A stretch of DNA of 64,000 nt, taken from positions 7,822,017 to 7,886,016 of the forward strand of contig NZ_JQML01000001.1 in the NCBI RefSeq assembly GCF_000744705.1, given 5' to 3'. Shown one piece after another: positions 15,630 through 24,108 of this stretch. Under the pieces are notes generated by a model that did no database searches, was not told the DNA's origin, and saw only the letters and a list, made by a program, of their open reading frames with translations. This stretch comes from Streptacidiphilus albus JL83 (GTDB lineage: Bacteria > Actinomycetota > Actinomycetes > Streptomycetales > Streptomycetaceae). The position numbers and the translations under genes were made by a program. The number at the start of each line of letters is the position of its first letter. The stretch's first letter is position 1.

Positions 15630-16640
15630 ATGACTCTGCGTATGCCCGCCGAGTGGACCGAGCACGAGCGCTGCCTGATGGCCTGGCCGACCCGGGCCGA
15701 GCTGTGGGGCGACGCCCTGGAGGAGGCCCGGAGCGAGTACGCCCAGGTGGCTCGCGCCATCGCCGGGTTCGAACCGGTCACCATGGTCGCCTGCCCGGGG
15801 CAGGGCGCGGACGCCGCCGCCCGCTGCGGGGAGGGCGTCGAGGTGCTGGAGCTGCCGATCGACGACTCCTGGTTCCGCGACTCCGGACCGATCTTCGTGA
15901 CCGGTCCGGACGGCGAGCGCGCCGGGGTGGACTTCCGCTTCAACTCCTGGGGCGAGAAGCACTTCCCCTGGGACACCGACGACCGGATCAGCGCCGCGCT
16001 GCTGGAGCACTTCGGCGTCACCCGCCACGAGTCCTCGATGATCCTGGAGGGCGGGGCGATCACCGTGGACGGGGAGGGCACGCTGATCACCACCGAGCAG
16101 TGCCTGCTCAACCCCAACCGCAACCCGGGGCTGAGCCGGGAGCAGATCGAGGCCGAGCTGATCGCGCGGCTCGGCGTCACCAAGGTGATCTGGCTGCCCT
16201 ACGGCGGCCTGGACGACTACGAGACCGACGGGCACGTCGACGGCGTCTGCGCCTTCGTCGCCCCCGGCAGGGTCGTGGTGCAGCTGCCGAGCGACCCGGC
16301 CCACCCCGACTTCGAGCGGATGCGGGCCAACCGCGCCGTGCTGGAGACGGCGACCGACGCCCGAGGGGAGCGGCTGGAGATCGTCGACCTGCCGCAGAGC
16401 GCGTTCGTCGACGTCGAGGGCAAGCGCACGGAGGTCGGCTACCTCAACTTCTACATCGCCAACGGCGGGGTCGTCGTCCCGGTCGCCGGGGTGCCCGAGG
16501 ACGAGGCGGCGCTGGCCGTCATCGCCGCCGCGCTGCCGGGACGCAAGGTCGTCGGCGTCCGCTCCCGGGTGATCGCCTTCGGCGGCGGCGGCGTCCACTG
16601 CATCACCCAGCAGGTGCCGGTGGGCGGGTCCGCCGGCTGA
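15630..16640 (+). CDS. aguA: Agmatine deiminase, cytosolic
   Basis: Enzyme of 336 residues that would convert agmatine to N-carbamoylputrescine and ammonia. Family motifs are in order: MPAEWTEHERCLMAWP at the start, WFRDSGPIF, ILEGGAITVDGEGT, DGHVDGVCAF and the catalytic cysteine Cys324 in GGGVHCITQQ. There is no signal peptide. ATG 15630 follows AAGGGGAG. It is 72 nt upstream of the ABC importer operon and shares its operator with urease, so it probably feeds ammonia assimilation alongside it. Two further paralogs in the window carry export signals. Confidence 0.93.
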   Translation: MTLRMPAEWTEHERCLMAWPTRAELWGDALEEARSEYAQVARAIAGFEPVTMVACPGQGADAAARCGEGVEVLELPIDDSWFRDSGPIFVTGPDGERAGVDFRFNSWGEKHFPWDTDDRISAALLEHFGVTRHESSMILEGGAITVDGEGTLITTEQCLLNPNRNPGLSREQIEAELIARLGVTKVIWLPYGGLDDYETDGHVDGVCAFVAPGRVVVQLPSDPAHPDFERMRANRAVLETATDARGERLEIVDLPQSAFVDVEGKRTEVGYLNFYIANGGVVVPVAGVPEDEAALAVIAAALPGRKVVGVRSRVIAFGGGGVHCITQQVPVGGSAG

Positions 16641-16712
16641 GCCGTCCCGCCCCGCCGCACCTCCGTCCCGTCCGTCGTCCGTCGTCCGTCGCGCGTGAGA
16701 GCGAGAGCACCG

Positions 16713-18380
16713 ATGCCAAGAATCCTGCCCCGGCCCGTACCGGGGCACCGGTCCCATGGATCCCGTCGCCGTCTCGGCGCCGCCTGCGCGGCGGCGGCCG
16801 CTCTCGGGCTGGTGGCCGCCTGCGCCGGGCCGCCCGCCGGCACCGCCGCCGGGAACGCCGAGGCCTTCAAGCTGTCGGCGTCCACCCCCGTCCCCAAGGG
16901 CGACCTGGCCTCGTTCAGCTGGGCCATGTACGCGGAGCCGCTGACCCTGGACTACGCGATGGCCTTCGACTACCCGTCGAACACCATCCTGGCCAATGTC
17001 TGCGAGAGCCTGATGAAGTGGACGCCGCAGCTCAAGGAGGTGCCGGGGCTCGCCGAGAGCGAGGTCAACCCGAACCCGCTCACCTACGTCTACAACCTGC
17101 GCCCCGGCGTCCACTTCGACGACGGCAGCGTGATGACCTCCGCCGACGCGGTCTACAGCCTCGACCGGCAGCTGAACCCCAAGATCGGGGCGGCCTGGGC
17201 GGGCGTCTTCCAGAACGTCGCCTCGATCACCGCCACCGGTCCGCTCCAGGTCACGGTGAAGCTGAAGTCCCCGGACGGGCTGTTCCCGCAGTACATGGCC
17301 ACCGCCGCCGGGGTGGTGGCGAGCGAGAAGGGGATCGAGGCGGCCGGCGCCAACTGGGGCAGCTCCGCCCTGGACTGCACCGGCCCCTACAAGCTGGGCG
17401 CCTGGAACAAGGGCCAGTCGATCGAGCTCGACCGCTTCGCCGACTACTGGGGGACCCCGGCCAAGTCCGCGAAGGTGGTCTTCGACTTCCTCACCGACCC
17501 CTCCGCGCGCACCAACGCGATGCTCACCGGCGCGGTCGACGGCGGCTACCTGATCCCGACCGAGAGCTACCAGCGGCTGCGCGACAGCGGTGTCGGCACC
17601 CTCTACTTCGGCGAGAGCCTGAGCACCGACAACGTCAACATCACCAATATGAAGGGCGTGCTCGGCGACCCCCGGGTGCGGCAGGCGCTGTCGCTGGCGC
17701 TGGACCGCGCCGGTTTCGTCAAGCAGGGCCTGGCCGGCAACGGCACCGTCACCGACGCCCTCACCGACCGGGCGGCCTGGGCGGGCGCCGACCCGGCCAC
17801 GCTGAAGGCCGCCTTCGACGACCTGCCGTCGACCACGCCGGACCTGGCCAGGGCCAAGCAGCTGATCAAGGAGGCCGGCGCCACCGGCAAGACGGTCACC
17901 GTCGCCACCAGCCCGGTCGGCCAGGACGTCTCGCTGCTGGCCACCGCCGTCCAGGCGGCGGGCACCGAGATCGGCCTCAACGTCCAGGTGAAGACCATCG
18001 CCCCGGACGCCTTCTCGGCGCTGTTCACCGATCCCAACGCCCGGGTGGGGATCGACATGTTCCCCGAGACCTACTACCTGTCCATCACCGACCCGATGGA
18101 CCTGCTGGTCAACTTCGAGACCGGCAACTACCAGAACTTCGCCGGCTACAGCAATCCCGGCTACGACAAGCTGGTCGAGCAGGCCACCGCGACCGAGAAC
18201 GCGACCCAGCGGCTCGCCATCGAGGCCAAGCTCCAGCAGATCGCCTCCGAGCAGAACCTCTGGATCCCGGTCGCCAACTGGCCCGACGCGCTGTTCATGA
18301 ACAAGCGGATCACCGGCGCGCCGACCACCATCGCCTACCTCTACTACCCGTGGGCCGCCGATGTCGGGGCCGCGAGATGA
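16713..18380 (+). CDS. Peptide/nickel-type ABC transporter substrate-binding lipoprotein
   Basis: Family 5 extracellular solute-binding protein of 555 residues, anchored by lipidation (LGLVAACAGPP, lipobox VAAC around residue 36). It shows the usual order: YAEPLTLDYAMAFDYPSNT, VHFDDGSVMTSADAVYS and KGVLGDPRVRQALSLALDRAGF. The ATG at 16713 is preferred over GTG 16695 because the mature protein layout fits and GAGAG precedes it. Its stop overlaps the first permease gene (ATGA). Dpp/Opp-type transporters import peptides, nickel chelates or amines; beside urease and agmatine deiminase, either an amine or nickel is plausible, but the sequence does not decide. Confidence 0.92.
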   Translation: MPRILPRPVPGHRSHGSRRRLGAACAAAAALGLVAACAGPPAGTAAGNAEAFKLSASTPVPKGDLASFSWAMYAEPLTLDYAMAFDYPSNTILANVCESLMKWTPQLKEVPGLAESEVNPNPLTYVYNLRPGVHFDDGSVMTSADAVYSLDRQLNPKIGAAWAGVFQNVASITATGPLQVTVKLKSPDGLFPQYMATAAGVVASEKGIEAAGANWGSSALDCTGPYKLGAWNKGQSIELDRFADYWGTPAKSAKVVFDFLTDPSARTNAMLTGAVDGGYLIPTESYQRLRDSGVGTLYFGESLSTDNVNITNMKGVLGDPRVRQALSLALDRAGFVKQGLAGNGTVTDALTDRAAWAGADPATLKAAFDDLPSTTPDLARAKQLIKEAGATGKTVTVATSPVGQDVSLLATAVQAAGTEIGLNVQVKTIAPDAFSALFTDPNARVGIDMFPETYYLSITDPMDLLVNFETGNYQNFAGYSNPGYDKLVEQATATENATQRLAIEAKLQQIASEQNLWIPVANWPDALFMNKRITGAPTTIAYLYYPWAADVGAAR

Positions 18381-19336
18381 CCTTCCTGCGCTTCGCCGCC
18401 CGAAGGCTGGCGGAGATGGCCGCGACCCTGCTGGCCGCCTCCTTCGTGATCTTCGGCGCGATGTACCTGGCCCCGGGCAACCCGGCGAGCTTCCTGCTCT
18501 CCGGCCACTCGGACAACGCCTCGGCGCTCCAGGCCATCGACGCCGAGTACCACCTCGACCAGCCGTTCTGGGAGCAGTACCTGCGCTGGCTCGGCCAGAT
18601 CCTGCACGGCGACTTCGGCCGCTCCATCGACTACCGCACCCCGGTCTCCACCCTGCTCGCCGCCCGACTGCCGAGCACCCTGCTGCTGGTCGGCATGGCG
18701 CTGGTGCTGGTCGTGGTCATCGGCCTGGCGCTCGGCTGGATCAGCGCCGTGCGCGGCGGCCGCACCGACGCCACCGTCCTGGTCACCACCACCTTCGCGG
18801 TCGGCACCCCCTCCTTCGTCGCCGCCGTGCTGCTCCAGGGCCTGTTCGCGGTGAAGCTGGGCTGGTTCCCCAGCGGCGGCAGCGGCACCGGATTCGTGCA
18901 GATGGTCTGGCACCTCACCCTCCCCGCCATCGCCCTCGCGCTCTACCTGATCGGGATGCTGGCCCGGGTCACCCGCAGCGCCATGCTCGAAGCCCTCGGC
19001 CACGAGCACGTCACCGTGGCCCGCAGCCGGGGCGTCCCCGAACGGCAGGTGATCCGTCGTCATGTCTTCCGCAACTCGCTCGGCACCGTGCTCACCATGG
19101 GTGGGCTGATCATCTCCACCCTGCTGATCTGCACCGTCCTGGTCGAGACGGCGTTCAGCGTCAACGGCATCGGACAGCTGCTCGACCTGTCCACGACCAC
19201 CAAGGACTTCCCCGTGGTGCAGGCCATCTCCCTGATCATCGTCGCCATCTTCATGAGCGTGAACCTGGTCGTCGACCTGCTCTACCCGCTGGTCGACCCC
19301 CGGGTCGCGCTCGGCGCACGGAGGGCGGACGGATGA
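18377..19336 (+). CDS. ABC transporter permease, DppB/OppB family
   Basis: Membrane permease of 319 residues, about six transmembrane helices. It opens with FLRFAARRLAEMAATLLAASFVIFGAMYLAPGNP, typical of DppB, and has the EAA-like loop EHVTVARSRGVPERQVIRRHVFRNSL. It overlaps the binding-protein gene at ATGA (18377) and the next permease likewise (19333), so the five transporter genes are translated as one coupled operon. Confidence 0.93.
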   Translation: MTFLRFAARRLAEMAATLLAASFVIFGAMYLAPGNPASFLLSGHSDNASALQAIDAEYHLDQPFWEQYLRWLGQILHGDFGRSIDYRTPVSTLLAARLPSTLLLVGMALVLVVVIGLALGWISAVRGGRTDATVLVTTTFAVGTPSFVAAVLLQGLFAVKLGWFPSGGSGTGFVQMVWHLTLPAIALALYLIGMLARVTRSAMLEALGHEHVTVARSRGVPERQVIRRHVFRNSLGTVLTMGGLIISTLLICTVLVETAFSVNGIGQLLDLSTTTKDFPVVQAISLIIVAIFMSVNLVVDLLYPLVDPRVALGARRADG

Positions 19337-20187
19337 CCACCGCACTCCTGCACCGACCGGGCCTGGCCCGGATCCGGACCAGCCGCTCCTGGCTCTACCT
19401 GCTCTGCCTCGGCTTCGTGGGCGTGATCGTCCTGGTCGCGCTGCTCGCCCCGTGGCTCTCGCCGCACGACCCCAACGCGGTCGACCTGGGCAACGCCCTC
19501 GCCGGGCCGTCCGGCTCCCACCCGCTCGGCGTCGACGGCTCCGGCCGGGACACCCTCTCCCGGCTGATGACCGGGGCCAGGACCTCGCTGCTCGGCCCGC
19601 TGGGGGTGGTGGTCTTCTCCACCGTCGCCGGTGTGGCCGTGGGGTTGGCGGCAGGCTGGCGCGGCGGCTGGCTGGACTCGGTGCTCTCCCGGAGCACCGA
19701 GCTGGTCTTCGCCTTCCCCGGGCTGCTGCTGGCGATCCTGATCGTCTCCATCTACGGCGAGGGCCTGTTCGCGCCGGTGGTCGCCCTCGGCGTCGCCTAC
19801 CTGCCCTATGTCAGTCGGCTCACGCGCTCGCTGGTGCTCGCCGAGCGCGAGCGCCCCTACATCGAGGCGTACCGGGTCCAGGGGCACTCCGCCCTGCAGA
19901 TCTGCCTGCGCCACGTCCTGCCCAACATCGCACCGGTGGTGCTGGCCCAGTCCACGATCAACTTCGGCTACGCCCTGATCGACCTGGCCGGCCTCTCCTT
20001 CCTCGGCCTCGGGGTCCCCGCACTGACCCCCGACTGGGGGCGGATGGTCTTCGACGGGGAGACCGCGATCCAGAGCGGCTACCCGCTCTCCGCGATCCTG
20101 CCCTGCGTGGCGATCGTGCTCACGGTCGTCGCCTTCAACGTCGTCGGCGAACACTGGGCCGACCAGGTCGCCCGGAGGGACAGATGA
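19333..20187 (+). CDS. ABC transporter permease, DppC/OppC family
   Basis: Second permease of 284 residues. The N-terminal helix precedes WLSPHDPNAVDLGNAL and HPLGVDGSGRDTLSRLMTGARTSL, both hallmarks of DppC-type proteins, and the coupling loop is YIEAYRVQGHSALQICLRHVLPNI. The ATG at 19333 overlaps the preceding stop. The 3' end runs into the repeat of ribosome-site/start-codon units at 20176-20265. Confidence 0.93.
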   Translation: MTTALLHRPGLARIRTSRSWLYLLCLGFVGVIVLVALLAPWLSPHDPNAVDLGNALAGPSGSHPLGVDGSGRDTLSRLMTGARTSLLGPLGVVVFSTVAGVAVGLAAGWRGGWLDSVLSRSTELVFAFPGLLLAILIVSIYGEGLFAPVVALGVAYLPYVSRLTRSLVLAERERPYIEAYRVQGHSALQICLRHVLPNIAPVVLAQSTINFGYALIDLAGLSFLGLGVPALTPDWGRMVFDGETAIQSGYPLSAILPCVAIVLTVVAFNVVGEHWADQVARRDR

Positions 20188-20265
20188 ACGAGGGACCGAT
20201 GAGGGAGGGACAGATGAACGAGGGACCGATGAGGGAGGGACCGATGAGCGAGGGACCGATGAACC
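20176..20265 (+). repeat. Six tandem 15-bp units, each with ribosome site and in-frame ATG
   Basis: Units AGGGAC(A/C)GATGA(A/G)(C/G)G start at 20176, 20191, 20206, 20221, 20236 and 20251. Each contains a Shine-Dalgarno-like AGGGA and an ATG (20184, 20199, 20214, 20229, 20244, 20259), all in frame with the ATPase gene. If the first is used, the protein begins with five pentapeptides of type M(N/R/S)EG(P/Q). Confidence 0.85.
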
Positions 20266-21251
20266 CCGTGCTGGACATCCGAGGGCTGCGGCTGCACCTG
20301 CCGAAGACCGCCCGCCCGGTCCTGGACGGCGTCGACCTCACCGTCGCCGAACGGGAGACGGTCGCCCTGGTGGGGGAGTCGGGCTCCGGCAAGACCCTCA
20401 CCTCGCGCAGCGTGCTGCGGCTGCTGCCGCCCGGCGCCACCACCGAGGGCGTGGTCGACGTCCAGGGCGAGTCCGTCCTCACCATGGACCCGGCCGGGCT
20501 CCGGCGGCTGCGCACCCACACCGCCGCCATGGTCTTCCAGGACCCCAGGGCCGCGATCAACCCGCTGCGCCGGATCGGCGACTTCCTCACCGAGAGCCTG
20601 CGGCTCAACGCCGACCTACCGGCCGCCGACGCCGACCGGCGGGCCGGTGAACTGCTGGAGGCCGTCGGTCTCAGCGGCCGGGCGCTGCGGCAGTACCCGG
20701 GCCAGCTCTCCGGCGGCATGCTGCAGCGGGTGATGATCGCGGCGGCGCTGATGGGCGACCCGGTGCTGATCCTGGCCGACGAGCCCACCACCGCGCTGGA
20801 CGTCACCACCCAGGCCGAGGTGGTCGCGCTCCTCGGCGACCTGCGCGAGCGCTTCGGGACCGGGCTGCTCTTCGTCACCCACGACCTGGGCCTGGCCGCC
20901 GCCATCAGCGACCGGGTGTACGTCATGTACGCCGGCCGGATCGCCGAGACCGGACCGGCCGAGGCGCTGTTCAACCGGCCGCGCCACCCCTACACCGCCG
21001 CGCTGCTGGCCTCGACCCCGCGGCTGGACGCGCCGCCCGGGCGGCTGGCCGCCATCGACGGCCGACCGCCCAGCCTGCAGGAGGAGCTGACGGGGTGTCC
21101 GTTCGCCCCGCGCTGCGCCTTCGCCACCCAGGTGTGCACCGAGGAGATGCCGCCCCCGCTGCCGGTGCGGGGCGAGCCGAACCGGCTCGTCGCCTGCCAC
21201 CACAGCGACCGGCTCGCCGACCAGCTCGCAGGGAGAACCGTCCATGAGTGA
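20184..21251 (+). CDS. ABC transporter ATP-binding protein, DppD/OppD family
   Basis: ATPase of the importer, 355 residues from the first ATG (20184, overlapping the permease stop as ATGA), or 330 from ATG 20259, where family similarity begins (NPVLDIRGLRLHLP). Walker A GESGSGKTL, signature LSGGMLQRVMIAAAL and Walker B LILADEPTTALD are intact. The C-terminal oligopeptide domain has the cysteine pattern GCPFAPRCAFATQVC. The N-terminal repeats give six possible starts. It overlaps the next ATPase gene by 8 bp. Confidence 0.92.
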   Translation: MNEGPMREGQMNEGPMREGPMSEGPMNPVLDIRGLRLHLPKTARPVLDGVDLTVAERETVALVGESGSGKTLTSRSVLRLLPPGATTEGVVDVQGESVLTMDPAGLRRLRTHTAAMVFQDPRAAINPLRRIGDFLTESLRLNADLPAADADRRAGELLEAVGLSGRALRQYPGQLSGGMLQRVMIAAALMGDPVLILADEPTTALDVTTQAEVVALLGDLRERFGTGLLFVTHDLGLAAAISDRVYVMYAGRIAETGPAEALFNRPRHPYTAALLASTPRLDAPPGRLAAIDGRPPSLQEELTGCPFAPRCAFATQVCTEEMPPPLPVRGEPNRLVACHHSDRLADQLAGRTVHE

Positions 21252-22092
21252 ACCAGCCGTGCAGGACGCGCTGTCCGCCGCCGAACCCGTCCTGGAGGTG
21301 ACCGGGCTGCACCGGGCCTTCGGCAGCGTCCGGGCGGTCGACGACGTCTCGTTCACCCTGGCCAGGGGCGGTTCACTGGGCATCGTGGGCGAGTCGGGCT
21401 CCGGCAAGACCACCACCGCCCGGATCGTCGTCGGTCTGGAGCGGGCCGACTCCGGCCGGGTCCTGGTCTGCGGCCGGGACCGGGCCGGACACGGCGGCCG
21501 GGCCGGCCACGGCCGGGCCGAGCGGCTGCGCCGGGCCCGCGAGGTGCAGATGGTCTTCCAGGACCCCTTCCTCTCGCTGGACCCGCGCACCACCGTGGGC
21601 GGCGTGCTGCGGGAGACACTGCGGCTGCACTTCCCGGGGGACCGGGCCGGCCACGAGCGGCGCACCGGCGAGCTGCTGGACCAGGTCGGCCTGGGCAGCC
21701 GGGAGGCCGGCGCGCTGCCCCGGCAGCTCTCCGGCGGCCAGCGCCAGCGGGTCGCCATCGCCCGTGCGCTCGCGGTCGAGCCCGCCGTCCTGGTCCTGGA
21801 CGAGGCGGTGGCCGCGCTCGACGTCTCGGTGCAGGCGCAGATCCTCAACCTGCTGGCCGACATCCGCGAGCAGACCGGCATCGGCTACCTGTTCATCACC
21901 CACGACCTGGGGGTGGTGCGCTGCGTCACCGACGACGTGATCGTGATGCGGAACGGCCGGATCGTCGAGGCCGGTCCCACCGTCGGCGTCCTCGCCGACC
22001 CGCAGCACCCCTATACCCGGCTGCTGCTGGACTCCGTCCCGCGCCCGGGCTGGGACCCCCGGCAGATCGCCGAGGCCCGCCGCGCGCTGTAG
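21244..22092 (+). CDS. ABC transporter ATP-binding protein, DppF/OppF family
   Basis: Second ATPase, 282 residues. It has Walker A GESGSGKTT, signature LSGGQRQRVAIARAL, Walker B LVLDEAVAALD (Ala-Val where Pro-Thr-Ser is more usual) and H-loop FITHDLGVV. The glycine-rich GHGGRAGHGRAERL insertion after the first helix is unusual but is in the normal variable region. Last gene of the coupled importer operon; 121 nt follow before the next deiminase gene. Confidence 0.92.
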   Translation: MSEPAVQDALSAAEPVLEVTGLHRAFGSVRAVDDVSFTLARGGSLGIVGESGSGKTTTARIVVGLERADSGRVLVCGRDRAGHGGRAGHGRAERLRRAREVQMVFQDPFLSLDPRTTVGGVLRETLRLHFPGDRAGHERRTGELLDQVGLGSREAGALPRQLSGGQRQRVAIARALAVEPAVLVLDEAVAALDVSVQAQILNLLADIREQTGIGYLFITHDLGVVRCVTDDVIVMRNGRIVEAGPTVGVLADPQHPYTRLLLDSVPRPGWDPRQIAEARRAL

Positions 22093-22213
22093 CGGCGCGG
22101 GGCGCTGCGGCCGTACCGCCGGACGGCGGCACGCGGCGCGCCGCCGCCGGGCCCGCTCGGCATAGTGGGAGGCGCACTGTGATCATCCCCAGCGCCGGAT
22201 GCCGGAGGCCGCC

Positions 22214-23401
22214 GTGAGTCAGGACCACCCGTCCCGCCGTACCGTGCTGCGCTCCGGGACGGGCCTGGCCGCCGCCGTGCTGCTGGCCGGCTGCAGCTCC
22301 TCGTCCGACTCGACGGATCAGCCGACGGACCGGGCCGCAACCGCCCCGGCCTCGGCGAGCCCGGCGGCCGGGACCGGGTACGCGATGCCCGCCGAGTGGC
22401 TGCCGCACGAGCGGACCTTCATGGCCTGGCCGGCCCTGACCGAGGTCTGGGGCGACCAGCTCCCGGCCGTGCGGCAGGACATCGTCCATGTCGCCCAGGC
22501 CATCGCCCAGTACGAGCCGGTGGTGCTGATGGCGCGTCCGGACCAGAGCGACGACGCGCAGCAGCAGCTCGGCGACACGGTCGAGGTGATCCCGCTGCCG
22601 GTGGACGACCTGTGGGCCCGGGACACCGGGCCGACCTTCGTCACCGGCCCGCAGGGGCTGGCCGGGGTCGACTTCAACTTCAACGGCTGGGGCAATAAGC
22701 AGACCCATGCCAATGACAGCCTGGTCGCCCGGAACCTGCTGGCCAAGTACGGGATCCGCCGCTTCCCGGCGTCGATCGTGACCGAGGGCGGGGCGATCGA
22801 GGTCGACGGCCAGGGCACGCTGATGGCCACCGAGAGCTCGATGGTCAACCCCAACCGCAACCCCGGCAAGAGCCGCGACCAGATCGAGTCCGAGCTCAGG
22901 GCCAGGCTCGGGGTGACCAAGGTGATCTGGTTCCAGGGCGTCATCGGCCAGGACATCACCGACTGCCACATCGACGCCCTGGCCCGGTTCGTCGAGCCGG
23001 GAGTGGTCGCCCTGCACCGGCCAGGACCCGGCACGCCCCCGGACATCTGGTCCCGGGCGTCCGACCAGGCCCTGCAGGTCCTCTCCACGGCCACCGACGC
23101 GCACGGCCGGAGCCTGCGGGTGGTCGACCTGATCGAGCCCGACTTCGACAAGATCACCGGAACCGGCTCGGACTTCCTGGCGACCTACCTCAACTACTAC
23201 GTCTGCAACGGGGCGGTGATCATGCCCGTCTTCGGCGACCAGTCGGCCGACGACGCGGCCGCCGGCACCCTGGGCGACCTGCACCCGGGCCGCGACATCG
23301 TGCGGGTCACCATCAACGCCATCGCGGCCGGCGGGGGCGGCATCCACTGCTCCACCCAGCAGCAGCCGCAGCTCGCGGGCGCGTCGGCCGCCCCCTCCTG
23401 A
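22214..23401 (+). CDS. Agmatine deiminase paralog, predicted Tat-exported lipoprotein
   Basis: Deiminase-family protein of 395 residues. The N-terminus SRRTVLRSGTGLAAAVLLAGCSS combines a twin-arginine motif with a lipobox (LAGC), followed by a Ser/Thr/Ala linker, so it should sit on the outer face of the membrane. Catalytic motifs are complete: WARDTGPTF, TEGGAIEVDGQGT, DCHIDALARF and Cys379 in GGGIHCSTQQ. GTG 22214 has GGAGG five bases upstream; ATG 22199 has none. It may hydrolyse agmatine, or peptidyl/free arginine as bacterial PAD relatives do. Outside the cell it could supply products to the adjacent importer. Confidence 0.88.
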   Translation: MSQDHPSRRTVLRSGTGLAAAVLLAGCSSSSDSTDQPTDRAATAPASASPAAGTGYAMPAEWLPHERTFMAWPALTEVWGDQLPAVRQDIVHVAQAIAQYEPVVLMARPDQSDDAQQQLGDTVEVIPLPVDDLWARDTGPTFVTGPQGLAGVDFNFNGWGNKQTHANDSLVARNLLAKYGIRRFPASIVTEGGAIEVDGQGTLMATESSMVNPNRNPGKSRDQIESELRARLGVTKVIWFQGVIGQDITDCHIDALARFVEPGVVALHRPGPGTPPDIWSRASDQALQVLSTATDAHGRSLRVVDLIEPDFDKITGTGSDFLATYLNYYVCNGAVIMPVFGDQSADDAAAGTLGDLHPGRDIVRVTINAIAAGGGGIHCSTQQQPQLAGASAAPS

Positions 23402-23435
23402 GGCCGGTCCGACGGCTGCTCAGGAAGGTGCCGGT

Positions 23436-24098
23436 TCAGGAGGCAGCCGGGTACTCGGCGCCCCGGGCGAGTCCGTGGATCAGCGCGCGGACCACCGAGG
23501 GGGTGTCGATCTCCGCGTTCAGCGAGCGGATCGCCGCCATCCCGTCCACCGCCGAGGCCGCCGCGTCGCCCAGCGGCTGCGGGTCGACGCCGTTGCCCAG
23601 CTCCTCGGCCAGCACCCGGAACAGGGCGACGAACGCGGCCCGCCAGCGCCGGTACTCGGCCTCCCAGCTCTCGCGCACCCGGGCGTCGTTCTGGGCGAAC
23701 CAGTGCACCGAGGTGTAGAGCGGCGCCAGGTCGTCGCCCTCGGGCTCGCTGAAGAACTCGATCACCCGATCGGCCCGCTGCGCGAAGCTGCCGGGCAGCG
23801 CCACCGCCTCCTCCAGCGGGAGGATCCACTCCGGCCTGATGTCCTCGACCACGGCCAGGATCAGGTCGGTCCGGTCGGCGAAGTGGTAGTGGCACATCCC
23901 GTGAGTCACCCCGGCCCGCGCGGCGACATTGCGGGTGGTGAACGGGACCTCCTGGTCGGCCATCAGCAGCCGGGCCGCCGCGATCAGCCGGGCCCGGGTC
24001 TGCTCGCCCTTCGCCGAGGTACGCGGCTTCGCGGCGCGGACGGTGCCGTCCACGGCCGGGGGGTTGACGGGTCGAGCTTCCTTCGCCTGCGTAGCCAC
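23436..24098 (-). CDS. TetR family transcriptional regulator
   Basis: Regulator of 220 residues. A 25-residue basic leader precedes the helix-turn-helix VPFTTRNVAARAGVTHGMCHYHFADR. It is not a close relative of the other two TetR proteins. It lies 10 nt downstream of the GDSL hydrolase gene in the same direction. It may also have its own leaderless start: TAGAGT (24111-24106) is seven bases before GTG 24098, overlapping the hydrolase stop. The inverted repeats at 25353 and 25406 in the divergent promoter region are its likely targets. Confidence 0.9.
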   Translation of the reverse strand: MATQAKEARPVNPPAVDGTVRAAKPRTSAKGEQTRARLIAAARLLMADQEVPFTTRNVAARAGVTHGMCHYHFADRTDLILAVVEDIRPEWILPLEEAVALPGSFAQRADRVIEFFSEPEGDDLAPLYTSVHWFAQNDARVRESWEAEYRRWRAAFVALFRVLAEELGNGVDPQPLGDAAASAVDGMAAIRSLNAEIDTPSVVRALIHGLARGAEYPAAS

Positions 24099-24108
24099 GG
24101 CCCCAACT

